Source of the DNA: Wenzhouxiangella sediminis
GTDB lineage: Bacteria > Pseudomonadota > Gammaproteobacteria > Xanthomonadales > Wenzhouxiangellaceae
DNA length: 64,000 nucleotides
Reading direction: 5' to 3'
Assembly (NCBI RefSeq): GCF_003410055.1
Contig: NZ_QUZK01000002.1
Location: 1 to 64,000 of the forward strand
In this document: positions 8,501-16,775 of the stretch, in pieces
Layout of the letters: each line of letters begins with the position of its first letter
Numbering within the stretch: the stretch's first letter is position 1
Translations under genes and position numbers: made by a program
Notes under the pieces: generated by a model
The model's database searches: none
Seen by the model: the letters and a program-made list of their open reading frames with translations, nothing else
Told to the model about the DNA's origin: nothing

Positions 8501-11500
8501 TGGTGCTTGTCAACGACGGCACGGCAGAGGCGACGGTGAACCTGTCCGTCAGCCATCCCGCCAACCAGGACTTCGAAGGCAGCTTCGCCCCCGCGGGCTG
8601 GCAGGTCCAGAACCTGGGCGGCGATTGCGTGTGGAACCGCAACGACACCGACGGACGACCGAACTATGCCGGCGGCGACGGATTCTCGGCAAGCGCCGAC
8701 TCCGACGTCTGCGGCAGCGGTACGACCATGAACACAGCGCTGGTTTCGCCGTCCTTCGCGGTGACCGCCGGTTCCTCGCTGGACTACGTGGTTTCCTATA
8801 ATCACCTCGGTTCCAGCTATCTGAACGTCGACATCAGCACCGACGGCGGCTCCACCTGGACCACGCTGCAGAGCTACACCGCCGACGAGTCCGACGAAGG
8901 CCCGGGTACGCCCGAAAGCCTCGACATCAGCGCCTACGACGGTGAAACCGCCCAGGTCCGCTTCCACTACGAGTCGCCGGGCTGGAACTGGTGGGCCCAG
9001 GTCGACCAGATCGATGTCGCCAACGTCGACTGGCTGACGCTGACGCCGGACAACGGCACTTTCGCCGACGGCCCGGTCACGTTCTTCGAGACCTTGAACG
9101 TCACGCCGACCTTCAACGCCGCGGCCCCGTCGATCACGACGCCGGGCACCTACCTGGCGACCATCGTGGTCGAGAACGACACGCCCGGCGGCACGATCGA
9201 AGTTCCGGTCGAAATGATCGTCGAGCCTGCCGCCAATCAGGCGCGCATCGCCGGCACGATCAGCAGCCTCGGCTACTGCGACGGTGATCCGGTCCCGCTG
9301 GCCGGCGCCAACGTGGAAATCGTCGGCGGCTCGACCACCTTCAACGTCACCAGCGGCGGTGCCGGCGGCTACGAGCTCTGGCTCGATGTCGCGGAAGGCC
9401 CGCTGACCCTGACGGTCAGTGCGCCGGGCCACGAGGATCGCGTCCTCAGCGGCGTTCCGCTGACGAGCCAGTCGACCACGACGCGCGATGCCGAGCTGCG
9501 GACGAGCACCCCGTGTGCGTCTTCCTCGCCGGCCTCGCTGTCGACGACGCTCCTGCCGGACGAAACCGACACCCTGAGCATGACGCTGACCAACGACGGC
9601 GCCGGCGACCTGAACTGGAACGAGTACACGTTCAGCGGCAACGTCACGCTGATCGACCAGGTCGACAACGGCAACGACGGCATCGTCAGCGACCGCTTCA
9701 CCGGCCTGCCCGGTTCCACCGGCGCCTACAGTGCCGAGGACTTCTCGGTCAACGGTGAGGGTGTGGTCGAGCTGACCGCCGACGGCTTCACCGGCAGCGC
9801 CAACCCGGCTATCGAAACCTTCGCCACCGAGATCGGCTTCTACATCTACCCCGATGCCGGCGGCGTACCGGCCGGTCACCCCGAGGACGGCGGCGGCACC
9901 GAAGCCTTCTCCTATGTGGGGGCTCCGGGCGATGCCGCGATCACCATCGTGGACGACTCGCTGACGCTCGACGTCAGCGCCGTCAACGGCGGCGATCCGC
10001 TCGACCTGTCGGCCGGCAGCTACTGGCTGGTGGCGTACGCGACCGTCCCGGGCACCGAAGGTGATCCGCGCTGGAACTGGTATGCGGCCACCTCCGGCGA
10101 AGGCGCCTCGCCCCAGATCATCACGCCGGGCTCGGCCTTCGGCGGCTCGTTCCCGAACTGGACCTCGCTGCCGGCCGGAGTGGACCCCGTCTTCTCCAGC
10201 ATGGCGATGAACGTCCAGGGCTTCCTGGAGTGCGGTGCCAGCTGGATCACGGGTCTGACCCCGGCCAGCGGCGCTGTTTCCGGAGACTCGTCCGATTCGA
10301 TCGATATTGGCATCGACTCGACGGGCCTGCTGCCGGGTGAGTATCAGGGCACCGTCTGCCTGCAGACCGATGACGCGAACAACGACACGATCGTCATTCC
10401 CGTCACCCTGACCGTCGATGCGCCGGCGAGCTTCGCGACCGTCGAAGGCAACGTCATGAGCCTCGGCTACTGCGATGAGGACGTGCAGCCCGCGCAGGGC
10501 GCTTCGGTGACCATCGACGGTGCGGTCAGCAGCTACAACACCACGACCGACGCCAGCGGCAACTACAGCGTGTCGATCGACAGCGCCGAGTCGCCGGTTG
10601 ACGTGTCGGTGTCCTACGCCGGCCACCTGCCCTCGAACGTCACGGGCGTTGCGCTCAGCGCCGGTTCGACCTCGACGGTGGACTTCAGCCTCGACCTGGA
10701 TGCCGCCTGTGCGCAGGCCGATCCGATGTCGATGGGCCCGGTCATGCTGCCGGATACCCAGGAAGTCGAATCCCTGACGATGTACAACTACGGGGTCCAG
10801 CCCTACGACTGGACGCTGGAGTTCGACGGCATCAACAACGGGATCAACGGCACCACCGACGTGGTGGCCGGAGGCGGCTTCGAGGAAGGTACGCCCAACA
10901 GCAGCTGGGACGAGGCGTCCGACGCCTTCGGCACCCCGCTGTGCGATGAGGGCAGCTGCGGTCTCGGCGGCGGCACCGGCCCGAACAGCGGCTCCTGGTG
11001 GGTCTGGTTCGGCGGGCTCGACGAAGCCGTCGAGACGGGCTCGGTGACGCAGGCGGTGACCATTCCGAACGGTCCGAGTGCGGAACTGTCGTTCTTCCTC
11101 GAGATTCCGACGGCCGACGTGAGCGGCAGCCTGGAAGTGACCCTGGACGGCGACCTGCTGTTCTCAGTGAGCGAAGCCGACGCCGCGTCCTACTCGACGT
11201 ACCAGCAGGTGACGGTCGACGTCAGCAGTTATGCCGACGGCGGCACCTACGACCTGCAGTTCTACGGCGCCACCAACTCCCAGACGGTGGATGCGGTCAC
11301 GAACTTCTTCGTCGACGACGTCAGCCTGGTGGTTCAGCCGGCCGGCGACTGCTCGAACCCGCAGGCCATCGGCTGGGCCAGCCTGGACACCACGTCGGGC
11401 ACGGTCACGCCGGGTGGCAACGCCAGCGTCAACGTCACCTACGACAGCACGGGCCTGAGCGTCGGTACCTACGAGGCCAGCCTGTGCTTCGACACGACGG

Positions 11501-11646
11501 ACCCGATGGCCGGCGACAACGGCCTGATCATCATTCCGGTGATGATGGACGTCACCCAGGATGAGGTGTTCTGGGATCGCTTCGAAGGCACCACGGTGAC
11601 CGGCGAAGAGGATCCGAGCCGCTTCCTGCGCAAGCGTCCGGAGTAA
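5569..11646 (+). CDS. Giant secreted S8 subtilase with repeated adhesive modules and C-terminal DRFE motif
   Basis: The 2025-residue product starts with a signal peptide (1-25) and a propeptide-like segment (about 45-150). The subtilisin domain follows with D195 (IIDSGT), H239 (HGTH), oxyanion N343 (SNGN) and S439 (GTSMSSP). After about residue 515 come alternating modules. Carboxypeptidase-regulatory-like beta-sandwiches start near 518, 605, 868, 1226 and 1624. MAM/choice-of-anchor-like domains start near 705, 999 and 1768. Ig-like segments ending in CLQTDD or CFDTTD start near 1559 and 1934. The motif VFWDRFE (2000-2006) precedes a 19-residue basic tail. It is probably an extracellular or surface protease with substrate-binding repeats. 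The leader ATG has a GGGAG Shine-Dalgarno element. Confidence 0.93.
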   Translation: MKIRWLMAIVALILAAAISVPAAAQGVKASDSSERRSPQQEEVYVDPQLATNLKSRGSARMFIYMKESADLSPAFGMDWEERGWFVYRTLRDLADRSQADIKAQLDSLGADYRSFWIDNVIAVKNTDLNMLNALAKRGDVQALVQEPVGFIPEPENNAETKNQINAVVASVAQINAPDAWSQGYTGQGVSVGIIDSGTRYTHEALVNQYRGNLGGGVFDHNYNWFDDGGSTEPQWPNPHGTHVSGTAVGDDGGANQIGVAPGADWVSCLGCTSTSCPGTNLLACAQFMAAPTDLAGNNPDPSQRVHVVNNSWGDCGQSYDGWYQGSVDAWIAAGVVPVFSNGNASNCGYSAPPGLNTVGNPARYGSVLGIGSTGNADGQYASHSNWGPTDDPNDGTDPTLPDPMGYNDLKPNVVAPGVSICSAYSTGDANYTCGFTGTSMSSPAATGVIALMISAAPSLAGDYATLGTLLMETANPVPYDSGEGGEGPGNVPNYATGWGEIDALAAVTAAAALEGPQGDLTGTVTDNNSGLPIAGADVVITNPNPPPPEWSASTDESGEFALTMSEGTFDVDVSAYGYQAATETGVSIVENQTTDIQVSLVPAATYEVSGVVTDNTTGWPLHAEIEIDGYPNSPIYTDPSDGSYSVTLPEGMAFDFTVTALSGGYDFATRTVGPLTGAQTEDFALDADLVACSAPGYGNTASTVLTESFDATSAPAGWTVEDYDGGGQTWSFDNPGGRANETGGSGNFAIVDSDNYGLGGSQDTGMITPAIDLSGAVNAEVSFNYDFRNIGATAEVDVSTDGGSSWANEWSLSSQTRGPVSASVNLADYAGEASVQLRFRYSDASWDYWWQVDDVEVIEFGTCGPAMGELVTGRVTDANDGSALIGATVSVDGTSQSTVTGTSMDPALGDGAYNLFVPAGSQTITVSETGYEDGTLSDTFVNGAARREDFALNAGRLAAQPQSLSQTVTFGQSDDGYLVLVNDGTAEATVNLSVSHPANQDFEGSFAPAGWQVQNLGGDCVWNRNDTDGRPNYAGGDGFSASADSDVCGSGTTMNTALVSPSFAVTAGSSLDYVVSYNHLGSSYLNVDISTDGGSTWTTLQSYTADESDEGPGTPESLDISAYDGETAQVRFHYESPGWNWWAQVDQIDVANVDWLTLTPDNGTFADGPVTFFETLNVTPTFNAAAPSITTPGTYLATIVVENDTPGGTIEVPVEMIVEPAANQARIAGTISSLGYCDGDPVPLAGANVEIVGGSTTFNVTSGGAGGYELWLDVAEGPLTLTVSAPGHEDRVLSGVPLTSQSTTTRDAELRTSTPCASSSPASLSTTLLPDETDTLSMTLTNDGAGDLNWNEYTFSGNVTLIDQVDNGNDGIVSDRFTGLPGSTGAYSAEDFSVNGEGVVELTADGFTGSANPAIETFATEIGFYIYPDAGGVPAGHPEDGGGTEAFSYVGAPGDAAITIVDDSLTLDVSAVNGGDPLDLSAGSYWLVAYATVPGTEGDPRWNWYAATSGEGASPQIITPGSAFGGSFPNWTSLPAGVDPVFSSMAMNVQGFLECGASWITGLTPASGAVSGDSSDSIDIGIDSTGLLPGEYQGTVCLQTDDANNDTIVIPVTLTVDAPASFATVEGNVMSLGYCDEDVQPAQGASVTIDGAVSSYNTTTDASGNYSVSIDSAESPVDVSVSYAGHLPSNVTGVALSAGSTSTVDFSLDLDAACAQADPMSMGPVMLPDTQEVESLTMYNYGVQPYDWTLEFDGINNGINGTTDVVAGGGFEEGTPNSSWDEASDAFGTPLCDEGSCGLGGGTGPNSGSWWVWFGGLDEAVETGSVTQAVTIPNGPSAELSFFLEIPTADVSGSLEVTLDGDLLFSVSEADAASYSTYQQVTVDVSSYADGGTYDLQFYGATNSQTVDAVTNFFVDDVSLVVQPAGDCSNPQAIGWASLDTTSGTVTPGGNASVNVTYDSTGLSVGTYEASLCFDTTDPMAGDNGLIIIPVMMDVTQDEVFWDRFEGTTVTGEEDPSRFLRKRPE

Positions 11647-11684
11647 TCCCGCGCTGACCTCGTCCCCCTACGAGGACGAGACAC

Positions 11685-11726
11685 AAAAAAATCCCGGTCG
11701 GACTTCCGGCCGGGATTTTTCTTTTT
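11685..11726. terminator. Bidirectional Rho-independent terminator
   Basis: ATCCCGG (11691-11697) pairs with CCGGGAT (11710-11716). An A-run lies on the left and a T-run on the right, and the stem can extend through A-T pairs. It sits between convergent genes, closing the subtilase on the plus strand and the small minus-strand gene at 11784. Confidence 0.85.
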
Positions 11727-11783
11727 CTGCTTGGCGAATCGGCGGGGCAGTCCCCGTGAGAACATGCCCTCAAGGGTAGATGT

Positions 11784-12212
11784 TCAGATCTTGATGCCCC
11801 CGCCGGGCCCCATGCCGCCGGAGCCGCCGGGTCCTCCCTGGCCGCCCATCCCGCCGAACTGGCCGCCGCCTTCCTGGCCGGGCACCATGATCGAGGACTG
11901 GGCTTCGCGCTGCAGGCGCTTGAGCTCCTCGATGGTCTCCTCGACCGCTTTCTCGGCGGCCTCGGGAAACTGGCGGACGGCTTCGGAAAGCGACTCGACC
12001 TCGAGTTCGAAGTTGATCGGCAGGGCGCCTGCGGGGCTCATCACCTGCGTCTGCCCGACGTAGCGCACCGAACGCGACGCATCGTCTTCACCGTCGGCCG
12101 TCACCGGCGTGAGTCGCTGGATCGTGCCCACGTGCCGATCGCTGAATGTCTCTTCCCGGTAGAGCGACTCGCCGTCCATGGCCAGCTGCTCGCGCATGCT
12201 GCTTTCGTTCAT
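11784..12212 (-). CDS. Uncharacterised 142-residue protein with glycine-rich tail
   Basis: I do not recognise this family. No signal peptide or membrane helix is visible. Residues 1-75 are polar and mixed; residues 75-105 form an acidic amphipathic helix (EAAEKAVEETIEELKRLQRE). The last 30 residues are almost entirely Gly with Met, Gln and Pro. A clear AGGAG ribosome-binding site precedes the ATG at 12212, supporting a real gene. It is monocistronic, facing the subtilase terminator. The tail resembles low-complexity phase-separating or adhesive tails, but that is only a guess. Confidence 0.7.
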   Translation of the reverse strand: MNESSMREQLAMDGESLYREETFSDRHVGTIQRLTPVTADGEDDASRSVRYVGQTQVMSPAGALPINFELEVESLSEAVRQFPEAAEKAVEETIEELKRLQREAQSSIMVPGQEGGGQFGGMGGQGGPGGSGGMGPGGGIKI

Positions 12213-12330
12213 TACTTGCTCCTGGTTGGGATGCTGTTGCGATGTCCTGTCTGGATGTTGGGGGCGCGGGCGTACGGATTCAAAGCGCGCACGTTGCGAT
12301 CACGCCGGCAAAGCTCTAATGTAGAACGTG

Positions 12331-13869
12331 ATGAATCGCACTGAAAACCCCCGCATCCGAGTGCCGGTCGCCGGCCGTTGGCTGACGGCTTTCGCCGTGC
12401 TCTTTCTTGCCCTGGCGTCCATTGCTCAGAGCCCGCCCCCCGACGCCAGTGGGCAGGGCGCGCCCGTCGTGCACGTGCTCGCCGTCGACGGTGCCATCGG
12501 ACCGGCGACGCGCGACTACATCGTGCGCGGCATCGAGGAGGCCGAGGCGGCCGGGGCGGCGCTGGTGGTCCTGCAGCTCGACACGCCCGGCGGTCTCGAT
12601 GCCTCGATGCGCGACATCATCAAGAAGATCCTCAACGCCCGAGTGCCCGTGGCCACCTGGGTCGGCCCGCCGGGCGCACGCGCGGCCAGCGCCGGCACCT
12701 ACATGCTCTACGCCAGTCACGTGGCGGCCATGGCGCCTTCCACCAATCTCGGCGCGGCCACGCCGGTTCAGATCGGCGGCGGTGGCGGCGGCGACGAGCA
12801 GCCGGGGTCGCCCATGGAGCGCGCGCGCGAAGCCCTCGATGAACCGTCGGCCGAGGAATCCGGCGGCAACGCCGCAGAGGGCTCGGCGACATCGGGCGAT
12901 CAGGGCGGCGAGGTGACCGCCGAGAGCCAATTGCCGCGGGAGGAACAGGCGCCGCGGTCGGGCGACGCCATGACTCGCAAGGCGGTCGAGGATGCCGTCG
13001 CCTACATCCGCGGCCTGGCCGAACGTCACGGCCGGAATGCCGACTGGGCCGAGCGCGCGGTACGCGAAGCGGTCAGCCTCACGGCCTCCGACGCCGCCGA
13101 AATGAATGTCATCGACCTGGTCAGTCCGGACATTCCGGCGCTGCTCGAGGCCATCGACGGCCGCGAGGTTCGGATGGCTTCCGGCCCGCTGGCGCTGGCG
13201 ACGGCCGGCGCCGGCATCGTCGAGAAGGAGCCGGACTGGCGCAATCGTTTCCTGAGCGTGCTGACCAATCCCACCCTGGCCTACATCCTGCTGATGGTCG
13301 GTATCTACGGCCTGATTCTGGAAGGCTACAATCCGGGCGCGCTGGTGCCGGGCGTGATCGGCGGCATCTGCCTGCTGCTGGCGCTCTACGCGTTCCAGAT
13401 CCTGCCCGTCAACTACGTCGGCCTGGCGCTGATGCTGCTGGGTTTCGCGCTGATCGCCGTGGAGTTGTTCGTGCCTTCGCTGGGCATCCTCGGCATCGGC
13501 GGGGTCGTTGCCGTGGTGGTCGGCTCGGTCATCCTGATGGACAGCGACGTGCCGGGCATGGGCATCAACACCGGGCTGATCGCCGCCATGGGCCTGGTCT
13601 CCGCGTTGCTGTTCCTCGTGATTGTCTACCTCGCGGCCAAGGCGTTCCGGCGGCCGCAGGTGGCCGGCCGGGAAGCGCTGCCCGGACACCGCGCCGAGGC
13701 GATCAGCGATTTTCACGACGGCGAGGGGCGGATCCACCTCGAGGGCGAGGACTGGAGCGCCGAATCGGAACACCCGATCGCCAAGGGGCAGGAAGTCGAG
13801 ATCATCGACGTCGACGGCCTGGTTCTCAAAGTGCGTCCCATCGAATCATCCGAAGGAGCGACACCATGA
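12331..13869 (+). CDS. NfeD-family membrane serine protease (ClpP class)
   Basis: The product (512 residues from this ATG; a GTG lies one codon upstream) has an N-terminal signal or membrane segment and a ClpP/SppA-like protease domain with the dyad S120 ([10 protein letters not shown]) and K217 (MTRKAVEDA). About four membrane helices follow (roughly 300-430), then a C-terminal soluble OB-fold NfeD domain. A Gly/Glu/Ser-rich insert of about 60 residues separates the two catalytic residues. The stop overlaps the slipin start (ATGA). Family knowledge: long NfeD proteins cleave stomatin-type partners, which fits the next gene. Confidence 0.92.
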   Translation: MNRTENPRIRVPVAGRWLTAFAVLFLALASIAQSPPPDASGQGAPVVHVLAVDGAIGPATRDYIVRGIEEAEAAGAALVVLQLDTPGGLDASMRDIIKKILNARVPVATWVGPPGARAASAGTYMLYASHVAAMAPSTNLGAATPVQIGGGGGGDEQPGSPMERAREALDEPSAEESGGNAAEGSATSGDQGGEVTAESQLPREEQAPRSGDAMTRKAVEDAVAYIRGLAERHGRNADWAERAVREAVSLTASDAAEMNVIDLVSPDIPALLEAIDGREVRMASGPLALATAGAGIVEKEPDWRNRFLSVLTNPTLAYILLMVGIYGLILEGYNPGALVPGVIGGICLLLALYAFQILPVNYVGLALMLLGFALIAVELFVPSLGILGIGGVVAVVVGSVILMDSDVPGMGINTGLIAAMGLVSALLFLVIVYLAAKAFRRPQVAGREALPGHRAEAISDFHDGEGRIHLEGEDWSAESEHPIAKGQEVEIIDVDGLVLKVRPIESSEGATP

Positions 13870-14639
13870 ACATCGACACCGTTTCGTTTCTTGGCACCGC
13901 GCTGGTCCTGCTGGTCCTGCTCGTGGCCAATACCATCAAGATCCTGCGCGAGTACGAGCGCGGGGTGATCTTCACGCTGGGGCGCTTCACCAAGGTCAAG
14001 GGCCCCGGACTGATCATCGTCATTCCCCTCATCCAGCAGATCGTGCGCGTGGACCTGCGCACCATCGTGATGGACGTGCCGACCCAGGACGTGATTTCCT
14101 TCGACAACGTCTCGGTCAAGGTCAACGCGGTGGTCTACTACCGCGTGATCGATCCGGAAAAGGCGATCATCAACGTCGAGCGCTACATGGACGCGACCAG
14201 CCAGCTCGCCCAGACCACGTTGCGCTCGGTGCTGGGCAAGCACGAGCTCGACGAGATGCTGGCCGAACGCGACAAGCTCAACGAGGACATCCAGAAGATT
14301 CTCGACCGCCAGACCGACGGCTGGGGCGTGAAGGTCACCAACGTCGAGATCAAGCACGTCGACCTCGACGAGTCGATGATCCGCGCGATCGCCAAGCAGG
14401 CCGAGGCCGAGCGCCAGCGCCGCGCCAAGGTGATCCATGCCGAAGGCGAACAGCAGGCCTCCGAGAAGCTGGTGGAGGCCGCCACGAAGCTGGCCGAGGC
14501 GCCGGGCGCACTGCAGCTGCGTTACATGCAGACCCTGACGGAGATTGGCGGCGAACAGAACACCACCGTCGTCTTTCCCCTGCCGATGGATTTCATCAGG
14601 CCATTCATGGACGGCCTGGACAAAAAGGAGAAAACGTGA
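13866..14639 (+). CDS. Slipin / stomatin-like SPFH protein
   Basis: This 257-residue membrane-anchored scaffold protein has one N-terminal hydrophobic helix (about 8-25), then a Band 7/SPFH domain ([16 protein letters not shown] through the [11 protein letters not shown] segment) and a charged coiled coil rich in Ala and Glu (about 170-215). SPFH proteins organise membrane microdomains and oligomerise. Its gene overlaps that of the NfeD protease by 4 bases, the conserved pairing of bacterial slipins. The stop overlaps the GTG of the next gene. Confidence 0.93.
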   Translation: MNIDTVSFLGTALVLLVLLVANTIKILREYERGVIFTLGRFTKVKGPGLIIVIPLIQQIVRVDLRTIVMDVPTQDVISFDNVSVKVNAVVYYRVIDPEKAIINVERYMDATSQLAQTTLRSVLGKHELDEMLAERDKLNEDIQKILDRQTDGWGVKVTNVEIKHVDLDESMIRAIAKQAEAERQRRAKVIHAEGEQQASEKLVEAATKLAEAPGALQLRYMQTLTEIGGEQNTTVVFPLPMDFIRPFMDGLDKKEKT

Positions 14640-15073
14640 ACAAGACCCTGACCGCCTGCGCCCTGATCGGCCTGCTGACCACGATTTCCGTAAACGCTTC
14701 GGACTGGTTCGGAACAGCACCCGAGACGAACGCCGACCCGACCGACGTGGCTGTGCTCATGGCCGATCCGCAATCCAGCCTGGACCAGCGGCTGACGGTG
14801 TCGGGCCGCATGACTGACGTGTGTACCAATCGTGGCTGCTGGGCCGTGTTCGAAAACGACGGAGAGATGCTGCGCATCGTCGCACGCGACCACGGCTTTG
14901 CCATTCCCGCCGACCTGCGGGGGCCGGCGATCGCGCACGGCGTCCTCGAGCGCCACGAGATGTCGCCGGAAACCGCCGAGCACATGGTCACCGAGGACGG
15001 CGCCGACCCGGGCCTGCTCGAGGACCCGGTCGCCTACCGCCTGGTCGCCGACGGCGTGAAGGTCATGCCCTGA
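14636..15073 (+). CDS. Exported DUF4920-type protein
   Basis: The product has 145 residues with a signal peptide (about 1-22, ending VNA-SD). The rest matches the small DUF4920 fold. A conserved cysteine pair lies in CTNRGCW near residue 65 and could form a disulfide or bind metal. The start is GTG at 14636, chosen because AAGGAG lies 5 bases upstream and it overlaps the slipin stop. It is the third gene of the NfeD/slipin operon. Function unknown; an envelope role is inferred. Confidence 0.82.
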   Translation: MNKTLTACALIGLLTTISVNASDWFGTAPETNADPTDVAVLMADPQSSLDQRLTVSGRMTDVCTNRGCWAVFENDGEMLRIVARDHGFAIPADLRGPAIAHGVLERHEMSPETAEHMVTEDGADPGLLEDPVAYRLVADGVKVMP

Positions 15074-15095
15074 CGCGGCGAGCCGGATTACCCGG

Positions 15096-15935
15096 TCAGT
15101 CGTCCCACTCGGGGGAGAGGCCCTCGGGCTTGCAGATCCGGCGCTTCTTGTCGAGCTCGGCGATGCGCGCCTGGTCGTCTTCGCTGAGCTGGAAGTCGAA
15201 GATGTCGAAGTTGGTCGAGGCGTGGTGCGGGTTGGAGGTGGCCGGAATGGCGGCGACCCGATCCTGCTCGACGAGCCAGCGCAGGGCGACCTGTGCGGCG
15301 GTCTTGCCGTACTGCTCGCCGATGTCCCACAGCACCGGGTCGTTGACCGTACGCGCCTTCGCCAGCGGCATGTAGGCGGTCAGGATCAGGTTGTGGCGCG
15401 CCAGCACGCGTCGCAGCTTGTCCTGGCCCAGATAGACGTGGTATTCGACCTGGTTGGTGGCCAGCTGACCCTCGCCGCAGAAGGCGACGGCCTGTTCGGT
15501 CTGGTCGATGGTGAAGTTGCTCAGGCCGATGTGCCGCGTCAGGCCGTCTCGCCGGGCCCGCATGAGCGCCTCCAGGGTGGGGTTCATGCCGTTGCCCCCG
15601 AAAACCGGCCAGTGCAGCAGCAGCAGGTCGACGTAGTCGGTCTGGAGCCGCTTGAGGCTGCCCTGGACCGAGCGGATGAAGGCCGACGGGTCGTACTGGT
15701 CGACCCACACCTTGGTCGTGATGAACAGGTCCTCCCGGCGCACGCTGACCCGCTTGATCGCGCGCCCCACGGCCGCCTCGTTGCGGTAGATCTGGGCGGT
15801 ATCAACGTGCCGGTAGCCCAGCTCGAGCGCATGCGGGAGGATCTCCTCGACGGTGGCTTCGTCGAGCTCGAAAGTGCCGAAGCCCAGGGCCGGCATGTTG
15901 ACGCCATTTGCCGCGATTGTCGGCACATCGTTCAT
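15096..15935 (-). CDS. Aldo/keto reductase (2,5-diketogluconate reductase-like)
   Basis: The 279-residue cytoplasmic TIM-barrel NADPH oxidoreductase carries the full catalytic tetrad: D45 and Y50 (DTAQIY), K75 (TTKVW) and H108 (LLLHWP). It resembles the DkgB group, which reduces small carbonyls such as methylglyoxal or 2,5-diketo-D-gluconate. The start overlaps the stop of the carbonic-anhydrase-like gene upstream by 4 bases, so they form a two-gene operon. Confidence 0.93.
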   Translation of the reverse strand: MNDVPTIAANGVNMPALGFGTFELDEATVEEILPHALELGYRHVDTAQIYRNEAAVGRAIKRVSVRREDLFITTKVWVDQYDPSAFIRSVQGSLKRLQTDYVDLLLLHWPVFGGNGMNPTLEALMRARRDGLTRHIGLSNFTIDQTEQAVAFCGEGQLATNQVEYHVYLGQDKLRRVLARHNLILTAYMPLAKARTVNDPVLWDIGEQYGKTAAQVALRWLVEQDRVAAIPATSNPHHASTNFDIFDFQLSEDDQARIAELDKKRRICKPEGLSPEWDD

Positions 15936-16507
15936 GAACTTTCCCCCTCGTCCAGATATTGATCCTTCAGCCGAACGTAATGCGCGGCCGAATATCGAAG
16001 CATTTCGAGCTCGCGCTCGCTCAGTTCCCGAACCGGCTCGGCCGGACGGCCGCGATACAGCCGTCCCGACTCCAGCCGCTTGCCGGGGCTGACCAGACTG
16101 CCGGCGGCCAGCATGACGTCGGCGGCGATCTCGGCGCCGTCGAGCACCAGGGCGCCCATGCCGATCAGGCAGCGGTCGCCGATCGTGCAGGCGTGCAGGA
16201 TGGCGCCGTGACCGACGGTGATGTCCTCGCCGAGGACGAGCGGCAGGCCGCCGGGTGTGTAGGGCCCGTCATGGGTGACGTGGCAGATCGTGCCGTCCTG
16301 GATGTTGCTGCGCGCGCCCACCCGGATCTTGTTGACGTCGCCGCGCAGCACCGCGCCCGGCCAGACGGAAACATCGTCGCCCAGCTCGACCCGGCCGATC
16401 ACGCTCGCGGCGGGGTCGACCCAAACCCGGGCTCCCAGCGTCGGTTGCAGGCCCTGCCAGGCCCTGGTGGAGCGGCTCACGTTCCGTTTCCCTCGCGATT
16501 TATGCAC
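15932..16507 (-). CDS. Gamma-carbonic-anhydrase-like hexapeptide protein (YrdA/PaaY group)
   Basis: This 191-residue left-handed beta-helix protein begins with PTLGARVWVDPAASVIGRV and the loop GAVLRGDVNKI. Candidate zinc ligands are the histidines of CHVTHDG (near 80-84) and VGHGAILHAC (near 100). A C-terminal helix follows. Family members form trimers and bind zinc or iron, though carbonic anhydrase activity is proven for few. It is the first gene of the pair with the aldo-keto reductase and faces the argS upstream region. Confidence 0.9.
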   Translation of the reverse strand: MHKSRGKRNVSRSTRAWQGLQPTLGARVWVDPAASVIGRVELGDDVSVWPGAVLRGDVNKIRVGARSNIQDGTICHVTHDGPYTPGGLPLVLGEDITVGHGAILHACTIGDRCLIGMGALVLDGAEIAADVMLAAGSLVSPGKRLESGRLYRGRPAEPVRELSERELEMLRYSAAHYVRLKDQYLDEGESS

Positions 16508-16579
16508 ATTGTCATGGCCCCGTAAAGGAAACAGGGGCTTAACGCGCCGTAGCTAACAGTCAATTCGCCTTTAACCTGC

Positions 16580-16711
16580 AAGATATTGTTTTATTTATTG
16601 TTTTCAATCTGTCGAAAAAATGACCAAAGTGCTGCGGGCGCGCTCGTGACGGGGCTCGGACGGCTTGTTCCCGGACTTGTTCACACAGTTTTCCACAGGC
16701 TCTGTGGATAA
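16580..16711. other. AT-rich segment followed by paired DnaA boxes
   Basis: In the gap between the divergent yrdA-like gene and argS, a stretch strikingly AT-rich for this genome (about 16580-16621) is followed by TTTTCCACA (16689-16697) and TGTGGATAA (16703-16711). The second is an exact DnaA box (TTATCCACA) on the minus strand; the first has one mismatch. They form an inverted pair 5 bases apart. TTGTTCACA lies just upstream as a weaker third box. The layout resembles a small replication origin or a DnaA-controlled promoter. A -10-like TACAAT (16742-16747) could serve argS. Confidence 0.55.
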
Positions 16712-16775
16712 CCTTGCAATCACAAGCCCCGTGCGCATCGTTACAATACCTGCTGTTTCTGCAGTTTGGCAAAAC

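Noticed and set aside
8005-10626. An 873-residue open frame on the minus strand inside the subtilase gene
   Set aside because: The composition (Arg, Gly, His, Val) is that of an antisense shadow. The plus-strand frame encodes continuous recognisable domains.
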